Assembly: GCA_027886185.1 (NCBI GenBank)
Contig: WOAB01000858.1
Location: 124,001-188,000 of the forward strand
DNA: 64,000 bases
Reading direction: 5' to 3'
Source of the DNA: Rheum nobile
Taxonomy: Eukaryota > Streptophyta > Magnoliopsida > Caryophyllales > Polygonaceae
Positions 44,601 to 54,810 of this stretch are shown one piece after another (the first letter of the stretch is position 1; every line of letters starts with the position of its first letter). The position numbers were made by a program, and so were the translations under genes. The notes beneath the pieces were generated by a model, which had not been told where the DNA came from, made no database searches, and was given only the letters and a program-made list of their open reading frames with translations.

Positions 44601-45370
44601 GGTATAAATATGGTATGATAAAATGAATATTGCTCTGACATTTAAAACCGACTAACATTTAAAACAGTATTTAAATCTACTTTATCAGGACACATTTATA
44701 CGAAGTCAGACCACATATATATGAAGTCAGGTCAACGCTTTGTTATATCAAAAAATTTCAAATGTTAGCCGATTGCGAATTTCAGAACAATATTCAATTT
44801 ATCAGGCCACATATGTACGTTATCAGGTCATTACTCTATTATTTTATTAAATTTAAAACAAATGTTGGTTGGTTTCGTAATGAGAAACACTTAAATTTGA
44901 AACGAACGTTGGTTGGTTCCGTAACGAGATACAAAATCAATTAACCTATAAATTTGAACCCACTTTACATTCAATTACAACGTATTAATCATGTTACTAA
45001 AATCTAATTTTATACCAAGTTACCTACAATATAATCAAAAACACCTACAAATCAAAAGATAATAGTGATTAAAGTTTCTATGTCAACACCTTTTCTTTCT
45101 TAACCAAAGATAAGATCTTTTCTTAACAGTTAACTCAAATAAAAATGTCAAATACTGCCAATATGTACGAAGAATATCACAATTTGAGTTATTATCATAT
45201 GACATGAGCTCTGGTACATATCTACACGTAGTACACATCAATCTCTAACTAAACATATCAATCTAATGCTCCATATATGAACAACTCAAAGATTAATTTA
45301 CCCATATACAATCCAAACATATCAATCTAATGCTCCATACGTGACAATACTACACCTACTTTAGGTGACT

Positions 45371-46531
45371 ATAAAATTATCTATGATTGCTGAAAACTCA
45401 TTCCAAGCATTAGAACTAAGGAACATATGTAAATGTTTGGTATATATCTTGACAGTCACTGTATCTCCAATAAATTTTGAAGACTTCTCAACAACTTCAT
45501 AAGAAACATGCTTCCAAAATTCCAATTCAGACCTAGGCACTTGTTTGAATTCCTATTTCCCATCATCTGACAAAACATACCTAATGTAAGGATATTCAAT
45601 AGCCAGCAATGCAAAAGAGGCAAAGTTCATGAAATTACTCTTTATATAGATAACAATTGTAAGAATTGTAAGAAACACTAACCATGCATTTGGGGCCATA
45701 TCGGCAAGCAAAACCAGATCACTTGAGCAAGCTTCGTGAAATCCCCAAATAACAACAAATAATCAAGAAACAAACAAAACAAAAATCCATATACTTGATA
45801 GAGTTTGCTGGCTTCATTGACCCAGAGGAGGAGTTCCTTGGCCGAATTCAGAACGACCCACAAGGATCTGAGAGCTCGAACCTCTCCATCACCGAGCCCA
45901 CACCGCCTTTTAAACGGAACTGTTTCCGGGAAATCTGAGTACAGACACGTGCTCTGCTGAGGGGCCAAACCCCCATGGTTTGATCTGCTGTGTCAATCTT
46001 TCTCGTGTTGCAGACGCGAGCCGCTGCAACTGACCCTGCGAGAAAAAGAGAAAGCAAAATCAAACCTAGGTCAAAAACAAGAAAGAGATGAAGCATCATC
46101 CACATCCCTATCCCCATCCCAAATTTGAAGACTAATTCAGCGAGAAATTGGTAGTATGACTGCTACTTTCAAATGATTTTTCAAATTTTGATTTTCTGAA
46201 TAGCATATAACCAAAAAGAAACCAGAACAAAGCAACGAATATTAGAAGAGCGATGTTTGAAAAGGGATATGAAAACAGAGCAACTACAAGTAAGAGAAGA
46301 AGAGATAGAGGGGACTTGGGAGGGGCGATTAAGCAAAGACAAGGCGACGAAGTGGCGAGCAAGATCGACATCTGCGGAGAGATATCTGCTGCTCCGAGAG
46401 TGAAACGATGGCGGAGATGGAGGTGGAAAGGCGGTTTTGGAAGCGGCGGGGGTGGGGACGTCGGCGACTAGAATGTCGGAGGGAATCCATAGCTCGCCGT
46501 CATCCAAATTGGGAAGAAACTCGGCCATCAT
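45371..46531 (-). CDS. Unrecognised spliced gene
   Basis: ATG at 46531/46528 gives MAEFLPNLDDGELWIPSDIL, a clean acidic start followed by a Ser/Pro-rich stretch. A probable second exon follows acceptor TTCTCGCAG at about 46038 and reads QLQRLASATRERLTQQIKPW; an overlapping frame (GLGDGEVRALRSLWVVLNSAKELL) is also open, so a frameshift or alternative splice is possible. A third open stretch at 45720-45371 reads LLADMAPNAWLVF, then FASFALLAIEYPYIRYVLSDDG and FIGDTVTVKIYTKHLHMFL. I do not recognise the family, and the three pieces may not all belong to one gene. A TATA box upstream supports transcription. Confidence 0.45.
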
Positions 46532-46705
46532 CAGAGCTCATCGCCAATACTTGAAAGGAAGAGGGAAAGAAATACTCGAAATTGTGAATGTGAATTTGGT
46601 GAGAGTAATTAACTGAGTGGGAGAGGTTCCGGGGGATGAACTTCTGTAAGAAGAAAATATGGAGAGAGAGACGGAGCTCTGTTTCCGAGAGGGCGTTACT
46701 AGAGT

Positions 46706-46718
46706 GTTTATATACACA
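46706..46718 (-). promoter_or_regulatory. TATA box of the minus-strand gene
   Basis: Minus-strand TGTATATAAACAC, about 180 bases upstream of ATG 46531 with a purine-rich leader between. Orientation and distance suit a plant core promoter. Confidence 0.5.
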
Positions 46719-46979
46719 AAGCGGCAACGAGCGGAGAAGAGGGATAGGAACAGAGGAAGAGTTTTCGGAAGCGATGGGCGAATTCCAGCGCAAGTTCGCC
46801 GAAGAGAGGAAGAGTCGTCGCCGTCAAGCAGAAGCGACTTGGGTGAGGAGGAAGGAGAGAGAAATATAGTATTTGCTTAAATGAGCTTATTAATTGATAA
46901 GCGTAATTATGGCTTCATAAAAGTAGAGTTTTCATCAAAAGAAAAGGTAAAAAGAAATATGAATTTATTTTTTTCTAAA

Positions 46980-47075
46980 AATAAAGTTTTGCAGCTTTAT
47001 GGCATTTTTGCAATACTTTTCAAAATCTGATATTTTTGCAAACACCCTTTCAAAAGTTGGTAGATTTTGCAATTA
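46980..47075. repeat. Right arm of a possible terminal inverted repeat (partner ~40010-40105)
   Basis: TTTTGCAATACTTTTCAAAATCTGATATTTTTGCAAA matches, reverse-complemented, TTTGAAAAGTATTGCAAGGATATCAGATTTTTG at 40053-40087. The 'GCAAAAATAT' texture is typical of Mutator-like element ends. The arms enclose the RNase III, kinase and unknown-gene pieces. Confidence 0.45.
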
Positions 47076-47094
47076 CGCCTTATTATTTCAATGT

Positions 47095-49089
47095 ACTACG
47101 TATTTATCAACATGCGGCCGGTTTAGGGAGGTCAAGCGGTTGTTCTTCCTCTCATTTAGTGGAAGAGCTCCACCCTTGTCCTATAAATAGGGGCGGATCC
47201 GAGGGTGTTCTTCACGTCCTTCATCTCTTCCTCTCGTAATAGCTCGGTTTTTGGTGTTGTCGTCGGAGTTTTGTCGTCATCGATCATTGCCGGAGTCGAA
47301 GGTCCATCAAAGCGAAGCCAGGAGTGGTGGTGGTGCGCGCTTGTCCAAGAAGCAAGATCTAAGCCTCGTCTTCTCTCGGTATGGCTCTGTTGCGTTCATT
47401 TAGCTTGTTGTTCGATAATGGATCCCGCGACCGCGGCATAAATACCGCGATCGCGGCTGGGCAGAGGCCCGCCATCGCAGCTATGCAAACCGCAATTGCG
47501 ACACTGCCTTTTGTTTCTTCGTCATTTTGTTCCTTCGTACCCGTAACTAATTGGGGTTTTATTTTAAAACTCGACTCGTATGCGTCGTCGGTGTTGGATT
47601 GTGCTCGTCTCCATGGCTGATTATATGGATTGGAATCCGACCCTACTGAATGATGATAAATTCCAACGGGAATTTTAGTAGGCAGCCGTGCACAAGTTCA
47701 AGTTCCTGGATTTCGGACCCAACGTTTCGTTCGTCCAGACTAAGGCAAGTGGCGGTTCGCTCTTGTTGATTTATTCCATATTTTTTTTAATTATCAATTA
47801 TTTAATTGTTTAATTAAGTTGGAATAAAGTTGTTGATTTGTGTTTGGGAACTTAAACGATAAAATGTTGTGTTAAAAATATGAATTTATAATAGGTTGTA
47901 TATATTGCTGGAAACAACGCTATTATATATAATTCTATATGATATTACCGTAAAGTGATAAATGGATTTTGGTGTGGATATATATGTGGACTTACATGCT
48001 TAGTTAGCACGAGTATTCGTAGGAACGCTATGTACCTTGCGAGGTCTAGTCGTTTCTTTATAACAAGTATTATGAGATTTTTGCCCTAATACTCCTGGTC
48101 TATACCCTTATTCGGATATAAGTGGTAGGTGCACTTAGCTAGTGCTAATATTCGGGATTCATCCTAAAGATATCTCTCGTATCGAGATGATGTGAATTAA
48201 AAGCCTTAACGTGAATGTACGTTTTTGAAAGTAAATAAGATAAGTGCTTTTACGCACATAATTAATATACCCTCGGGCGAGAATTACAACGTGGAACCCG
48301 CCCAGACTCTTGTTAGAGTAAGTCCTCTTTCCAATCGGGATTCGCATTGCGCGGTGAGGTTGGTCGTGGGCCCAAATAATCAAGGTCGTTTTTGTGAACT
48401 TGTGTGAGAACGGAACGTTCCCAAACAATTCTTAATATTTTCCCTAAAGGGTCAATTCCGTTGGAGTCTTCTTTTCGATGCATATCTTCTTTTATCATTC
48501 TGTGAAAGTTCCGGGTTATGTATCGTTCCTTCGGTTATTATTCGAGGGACAATGATAGTAAACGGTTACGATCACTAGAACCATTCTGCTTGTACCCTTG
48601 CACAGTCTTTCATTAGACTAACCAACCAGATTTTATTCCTTGCATGGTTGGTTGGTGTCATCCGTCCTATACGGCACATCAGAGGTTGGTCCCCGACGAT
48701 TGAAGTAACCAATCGAAGAGAAGGCTTGCAGTTGAAGTTTGCGTTTTAAGAAGTAATATTTCCAAGGCGTGTATGTTTAATTTGAAATAAATGTAATACA
48801 TAGTCATGTAATTAGAACTACCTTAAAAGAGTCTTCCGCTGTAATTTAAAAGTCTTCCGCTGTCACTATACTTGGTTGTAAAACCGTCCTTCTCATTTTA
48901 CGAGAGGAATCTTAATAAAAGATTGAGTTTTATTCATTTAAAATGTTTTATGCTGATTATTCTTTCGTTATTTAATATTTATGTATTTATTTAAGCTTAA
49001 TTGTTCCGATTAAAGCCTAAGGTGACTTTGGACATTAACGTCTGAGGTCACTGGCGTGTGGCACTACCGACATATGTCGGGGGTGTTAC
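47095..49089 (-). mobile_element. LTR-like block, probable Ty3/gypsy (Del/Tekay-type) LTR or solo LTR
   Basis: On minus the right edge begins TGTAACACCCCCGACATATG, a start typical of long plant chromovirus LTRs. No gag or pol is attached. CCTATAAATAGGGG near 47180 and AATAAAAG near 48914 read on plus, so the orientation is not certain. A CG-rich segment at 47424-47495 repeats CCGCGACCGCGG-type words. I could not find the other boundary or a duplication. Confidence 0.4.
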
Positions 49090-49600
49090 ACATTTCTTAT
49101 AGTCTAGGAATTCTAACTGATTTACCCTAGTTTTACTTAAGGAAAATCAGATAAAATAATCCTATACAATCTTTTCTTATCTTTTCTAACAATAAGATCT
49201 TCAACAACTTGATCTCACGCGGCCCAAGTTGTTTCTTCAAGATCTCTTTCCATAAATATGAGATTTGGCAAATTGTAAGGGCGACAGCGCGCGCGTCTCT
49301 GCGTTCCTTGGCGTTGTTCCCTTCCTTTCATGTTCACAACCGCGTGTCTTCATTTCTTGTTTGTTCCAGCGCGTTGTTCCATTGTTGACTTCTCTGTTCC
49401 TTTCAATATCTATTTTGATTCATCACATGGTTTTCATCGTTTATTTAATTCATTTGATTCCTGAAACTCATAGTCACACTAAAAACCATCAAATGTCATT
49501 GAGCTTATCATCATCAAAACTAGAGGGAACATCATCGTTCCAACAGTTTTACCTATGTTATTTAAGTTCCTTTGATGCCAAATACACCACTATGGGGTGG
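49090..49600. other. Spacer
   Basis: No supported gene. A short GCGCGCGCG-rich spot lies near 49287-49296. Confidence 0.5.
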
Positions 49601-49639
49601 TAGCTCGGATTATTTATTTTTTAGATAATACTGTATGGA

Positions 49640-52600
49640 TTTCAGTTATAATTTCTCATGGTATTTTGTTGGATGTATTGATGTTTCTTAATTTAGCTTC
49701 TATTTTTTGGTTTATGTTATGTAAATGGTTGAATATATGTGGATATTCCAACAACAGGTGATTAAGATCCTCATATTGATTGGGACAGAAGCAACATTTT
49801 GAAACAACTGGAACGTGTTTTTCTATTAATCTAACTTTAGTTGGTAATCCGTTATGTGTCATTTTCCATATGAAGTGTTTAACTTTAGGTAAATATCTAA
49901 TTTCCAAATCTATGAAAGGTCTTTATCATGTAGTGATTAATTTAAATGCAGAATTGGTTGAAAACCAACCATTATTGCTATTGGCCCAGTCTATTTTGAA
50001 TAGGGTTGGTTGGAATTGATATACCCATTATAGTGTTTAGAGCTTCTGTGTTAATATTTTTTTCTAATTCTGTTTTTTTCCATTTTTTCTCATGAGTTAT
50101 AAAGTGATTTACTCATATATTGTGAATATTGTTTTGATTAATAGCATAGTCTCTCATACTCTCAATGTTTGACCAATTATCTTCCCAAAATCTAACAGTA
50201 TTACCATCTCCAATAGCCCAACGAAGACCTTTTTTGAAGGGATCAATTAAGGAGCAGAGTTTTGGCCATTGCCAAGAAGCGTTGGATTTCCGTTTATAGT
50301 CTAGAATATTGTTTTCATGAAGGTGTTTTTGTTTTATTATTTGGACCCATAGATTATTAGGTTCTGCTAAAATTTTGCATAGTAATTTCATTTGAAGAGC
50401 TATGTTCATATCTTTTGTGTTCCGAATTCCAATACCACTCGACTGAGTAGATTTACAAATTTTATCCCATCCAATTAGATGTTTATGCAAACTATCTTTC
50501 GTTCCAAAAGAAGTTTCTGTTAATTATATCCAGCTCGTTATGGATTGATGTTGGAAGCATGAAATTTTGCATAAGGAAATTTGGTCTTAAGCTTGCTGCT
50601 ACTCTGCTAGGTTGGCCTTTATTAGTGTAATTCTACATGTTTGAGATAAGGTATTTGCCTTCCATTTGGATAATTGTTTTCGTGATTCGATAATAATATC
50701 ACCACAAGTATCTTTATTTACGTTGCCATTGAAAATAGGGCAACCCAGATACTTATCCAAGGATACAAAAGTAGTTATGTTTAGTATGTTTTGGATTTGG
50801 TTCTTATGTGAATTGGTTATATTTTTTATTACTTGAAATGTTGATTTATGAAAATTGACTTTTTGCCCTGAAATAAAGTAATAGTCATCGATAATTTGTT
50901 TGACTAGTTGACAGGATGTTTGGTTAGCTTTTGCAAAGATCATGATATTGTCTACAAACGCAAGGAAAGGGATAGAAGTCTCTCGTCTAGAAAGTTTAAA
51001 TCCAATTGGGTTCTTTGTGTTGTTTGTGTTTTTTTGAAGGCTTTTGGCCAGGATTTCAGCACCCAGGATATAAAGGTAAGGAGATAAGGGGTCACCTTGA
51101 CGTAGACCCCTTTCAGGTTTGAACAGTTTCGTTGGTCCATTATTAACTAGTACATAGAAAGATATGGTTTCCATACATTCACTAATCCATATGATGAATT
51201 TTGAGCAAAATCCAATTTTTTCTGTAGTTTTAGTAATAAATTCCCATTTGATTCGGTCGTATGTTTTTTCCATATCAAGTTTAATAGCAATCCATTCTTC
51301 TTTTTCTTTTTTTGGATATGAAGGAGTGGAAGATTTCGTGAGCAATGAGTATATTGTCTTGGATAGCTCTGTTAGCCACAAAAGCTCCTTGAAGAGGGTG
51401 GATGAGTTTTTCTATAACCTTTTTCATTCTGTTAGTTAGGATCTTTGATATAGTTTTATACATTATAGAGCATAAACTTATAGGTCTATAATGATTGGTA
51501 GTTGATGGGTTATCACATTATGTGATAAGGGTTATAAATGTAAGATTTATCTATTTGAGCATTTTCCCCGAAATGAAAAAGCTTTTAAAAGCTTTGGTAA
51601 CGTCAGGTCCCACGATGTGCCAATATTTTTAGTAGAATCCAGCAGACATACCGTTTGGCCATAGGGATTTATTACATCCAATATTAAAAATAGCATTTTT
51701 AATTTGTTCATTAGTTACTTGTGATGTTAATATCTCATTATCATCATTTGTAGTTTCTCGTAAGATATTTTCTAGTAATTTTGGAAGACGTTATTATTAA
51801 TTTTTCCTTTTTTGAATCACTTTTCAAAGTCAATTTTTATTTTATTATGAATGTTTTCTTCTCCAATAATGTTAGTGACTTCTTGTGCTATTATTTCCTT
51901 GATAATTTTTCGCCTTATTTTTCATGTTGCAATTTTACGAAAATAGTTAGTATTTACATCTGTGGATTTTATGTGATGTATTTAACCCTCTAGCTCCAGT
52001 ATTTATTTTTAAATTACAATAGTTTATTTTTTTGTAATCAGATTGTTTTGTTTCAGGATTAATTTAGGATTTGGATTACTTATAACTTGTTATAGTAATG
52101 TTAGTAATTTATTATCAATGTCTTTTAATTGGTTAAAAATATTCCCAAATGTAGTATGATTCCATTTTTTTGCGCTAATTTTCAAAGCTTGAGTTTTTTT
52201 ATAAGTCTGAACATGTGGGTTCCTCTAATGTCTATTCGCCATGCTTGTTTGATAATATTAGTAAAATCTGGTCTACTCATCCACATTTTTTCAATGGTTG
52301 ATTTTTATAATTATATGGATTTTCTAGATTAAGTGAAATAGGGTAATAATCAGAAGTTGAGAATGCATGGTTTTTGGTTGTTACGCCAGAAAACCAAAGG
52401 GTTAGATCATATTTAATTAGAACTCGATCTAATTTTTCATAAATGTTATTAATTTCTGTTGAATTTTTCCTCCAAGGAATTCATTTCCAGAAGTCGAGAT
52501 TTCCACCAAATCACATTCATTTTTAAAATGATTAAGTCTGTCAAATTTTCGTGGTGGAGGATACCCCCAAGTTTTTCGTTTGAATTTTCAACTTCAATAA

Positions 52601-52740
52601 GATCTCCAATGATTAGGTAAGGAATGGTTGATTGTTTGATAAAGGCAATTAGCGTATTCCAGAAGGGATCCTTTTCTACTTCATTAGGGGAGCATATGTG
52701 AAAATTAGAAAAATGGATTGATCTTTGGTAATAATTTTAT
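49640..52740 (-). mobile_element. L1-type LINE, decayed and 5'-incomplete
   Basis: Read on minus from 52740. Endonuclease C-terminal pieces (NECDLVEISTSGNEF, LDRVLIKYDL) lie at about 52640-52420. Reverse transcriptase is at 51460-50600 with LDMEKTYDRIKWEFI, GLRQGDPLSPYLYIL and FLAFVDNIMIF. The polymerase active site reads FVDN in place of the usual (F/Y)ADD, losing one catalytic Asp. A C-terminal segment at 50490-50113 (GIGIRNTKDMNIALQMKLL, GDGNTVRFWEDNW) and the zinc-binding end at 49907-49656 (LPKVKHFIWKM, CCFCPNQYEDLNHLLLEYP) follow. Many stops and frameshifts occur. No clear poly(A) tail or target duplication. Confidence 0.85.
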
Positions 52741-52904
52741 ATTTCATACAAATCCAACGACTTGTTTGATGTGTAATTTTGAAAGTTTCATTATGTAATT
52801 GGTAAGATTTCCATGAAAGATAAATACCACCAACTCTACCAAGGGAAAGAGAAAATATACACGTTTACTTTTTAGCGCATAGACATTTTTGCTGTTTAAC
52901 GCAT

Positions 52905-53172
52905 AGGCTTCACATGTAACGTGTGGAGCCATGCACCACGTAACGTGTGGGACATGTCCACACGTTACGTGTGGAGCCATGCATCACGTAACGTGTGAGA
53001 CATGTCCACACATTACATGTGGAGCCATGCACCACGTAACGTGTGAGACATGTCCACACATTACATGTGGAGCCATGCACCACGTAACGTGTGGAGCCTA
53101 TCCACACGTTACGTGGAGTGTCTCCATAGGAAGAGGTCCATACTTAACGTGAGGCGATTGTCCCCACGTTAA
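52905..53172. repeat. Tandem array of ACACGTAACGTGT near-palindromes
   Basis: About ten copies of (C/A)CACGTAACGTGTGG or its complement alternate every ~24 bases. They form a ~48-base higher unit GCCATGCACCACGTAACGTGTGAGACATGTCCACAC. Reading frames here (HVTCGTCPHVTC type) are repeat products. Confidence 0.9.
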
Positions 53173-53725
53173 GTAGACCTCTTTTTTTGATTAAGTAACG
53201 TTATACGAAGTATTTCGGTATTGTTCGCTTAGTATCGAGTTTTTAAATAATATTGAAGTTACGATCGTATTGAGTCATTTACATTCACTTATTTCGGTCT
53301 TCTGCCCTTCCAATGTACAGTTATCGATCGAGCCACTGGGCCGCTTCATATGATATCTCTGGTTTAGCGTTTGAGTTTTACAATTCGCTTATTAGGGGAG
53401 GGATACCCCCATTGTGTAGCACAACTTGTATTAATCTTTATAAGAACAATACAAAATGATCATCAACATAGAAGACAATATAAATTGTTCATAACCCAAA
53501 TTGACTACAACCACATTTAGCACATAATACAGAAAACAATATAAATTGATCATAAACTTAGAAAAAATTAGAGAAAAGATATGACACTGCTTTAGCGTTT
53601 GAAGAAATTAGGGTAGTCTCTTGTGAACGTTCACTTCATATGATATCTCTGGTTTGCTAAATTTGCTTTCTCCCTACAAAGGTTGATAGTACATAAACAA
53701 CATTATACAAAAGATACGACATTAA
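53173..53725. other. Spacer 3' of the GRF gene
   Basis: CTTCATATGATATCTCTGGTTT occurs twice (about 53344 and 53634). No gene. Confidence 0.5.
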
Positions 53726-54028
53726 TCACCTACAATGTACATCATTTAATAGATTGAAGTTATACCTACGGATGTTATCAAGATCTTTAACAAGTTCTTG
53801 ATTTTCCTTAACAAGATCTTGGTTTTCCTGCCATTGTTGTCGAATAACCGCGTGTGCCCTGTCCTCGTACATTGGATCAATCCACTCCCTGAAACGACAC
53901 CCCACTTCTAGGCAGCCCCAATACCTCCTTCCGTAGTTCCACTGCAAATCCCAAGTTCGGAGAACGACTTTCAAATTACAATAGCATAGCCTATCTGCGT
54001 TTGTTGATGATTTGGATGAAGATGCCAT
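53726..54028 (-). CDS. Small GRF-type zinc-finger protein
   Basis: ATG 54028, 100 residues: MASSSKSSTNADRLCYCNLKV. The GRF finger spans about residues 15-50 with CYC, then NYGRRYWGCLEVGCRFREWID. The zinc ligands would be the two Cys of CYC, the Cys after YWG and the Cys of GCRF. A short helical/coiled-coil tail (QENQDLVKENQELVKDLDNI) follows. An upstream leader intron is likely between about 54126 and 54053. GRF fingers bind single-stranded nucleic acid. Small GRF proteins like this are abundant in plants and often sit beside Mutator-like elements, as here. Confidence 0.72.
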   Translation of the reverse strand: MASSSKSSTNADRLCYCNLKVVLRTWDLQWNYGRRYWGCLEVGCRFREWIDPMYEDRAHAVIRQQWQENQDLVKENQELVKDLDNIRRYNFNLLNDVHCR

Positions 54029-54302
54029 TATTTGTTGTAGTGTTTGGTTTCCTACAAATATCATAAATCCATTAATATCAAAAATTAGGGTTACTAAATC
54101 GATAAAAACTAGAAGAAGAAGCTTACCCAAAAGTGTATCTGTAGGCGCCACTTGTGTTGGAATTGTTGTAGTAAACAAACAACCCTAATGCTTCTTATAT
54201 AGTGAAAAGGCAATGTGTTTGACAGCTAATAACCAGCTGGGGAAAAAAGGAGAAATTTGATTGACAAATCTTTGACAGCTAATAACCAGATGTTGTATAT
54301 AG

Positions 54303-54560
54303 TTGTATACCCTAAACCCCTAAACCCTAAACGCTAAACCCTAAACCCGGTCATTCTAAACCCTAAACCTTGTTCAATCTGTATCACCACGTTACGTGTG
54401 CGCACCTTGTTCAATGTGAATTTACGTGATGGACAAGGACAACATCACCACTGCACAATATATGTATATTTAAAGACTTTAAAACCCTAAACACAAAACC
54501 CCCCTAAACCCTAAAACCTAAACCATAAACCCTAAAACCTAATACCTAAACCCTTAAAGT
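54303..54560. repeat. Interstitial telomere-like (CCCTAAA)-type repeats
   Basis: Two clusters (54308-54370 and 54481-54556) of CCCTAAAC variants lie between ACGT-palindrome copies at 54389, 54580, 54600 and 54622. Degenerate, so probably not a true telomere remnant. Confidence 0.7.
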
Positions 54561-54810
54561 CTTTTAGGTAAAAAGAATCACCACGTTACGTGTGGTAGAT
54601 GCTCACACGTAACGTGTGGGATCACCTCACACGTAACGTGGGGATACGATTGGTGTAAAACGCATTGAATTAACCGTCTTGTCCCCACCTAACTGAATTA
54701 ATGGTCCCATCTTCATCTTCCCCGGCTAAGCCCCAATTTCGAACCTAAACCCTTCATTTGAAACACTCTCAAAATTTTGTGTTTTACACTCTCAATTTTT
54801 TTTTAAAAAA

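Larger units (their letters stand above)
41583..44935. repeat. Family of direct and inverted ~100-bp repeats
   Basis: The core ATAACAGAG(C/T)A(A/T)TGACCTGACTTCGTATAAATGTGGCCTGATAAAGT occurs forward near 41590, 41690, 42145, 42855, 42950, 44095 and 44195. Its reverse complement occurs near 42460-42600, 44280-44335 and 44680-44845. Several copies continue into a shared flank with GTTGGTTGGTTTCGTAA and GAAACACTTAAAT. Minus-strand frames with KFQMLA-F-FQSNI are products of this repeat. Confidence 0.8.

Noticed and set aside
47205..47620. Short plus-strand ORFs after CCTATAAATAGG as a small gene
   Set aside because: The TATA-like site could be real, but the ORFs show no motif and the block looks like LTR/leader DNA.
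49265..49603. 112-codon ORF
   Set aside because: Low-complexity Ser/Leu-rich, no homology recognised and no splice or promoter support.
52744..53152. Cys/His-rich ORFs on both strands (HVTCGxCPHVTC pattern) that resemble zinc fingers
   Set aside because: They are translations of the ACACGTAACGTGT array, open on both strands, with no start context or splice structure.
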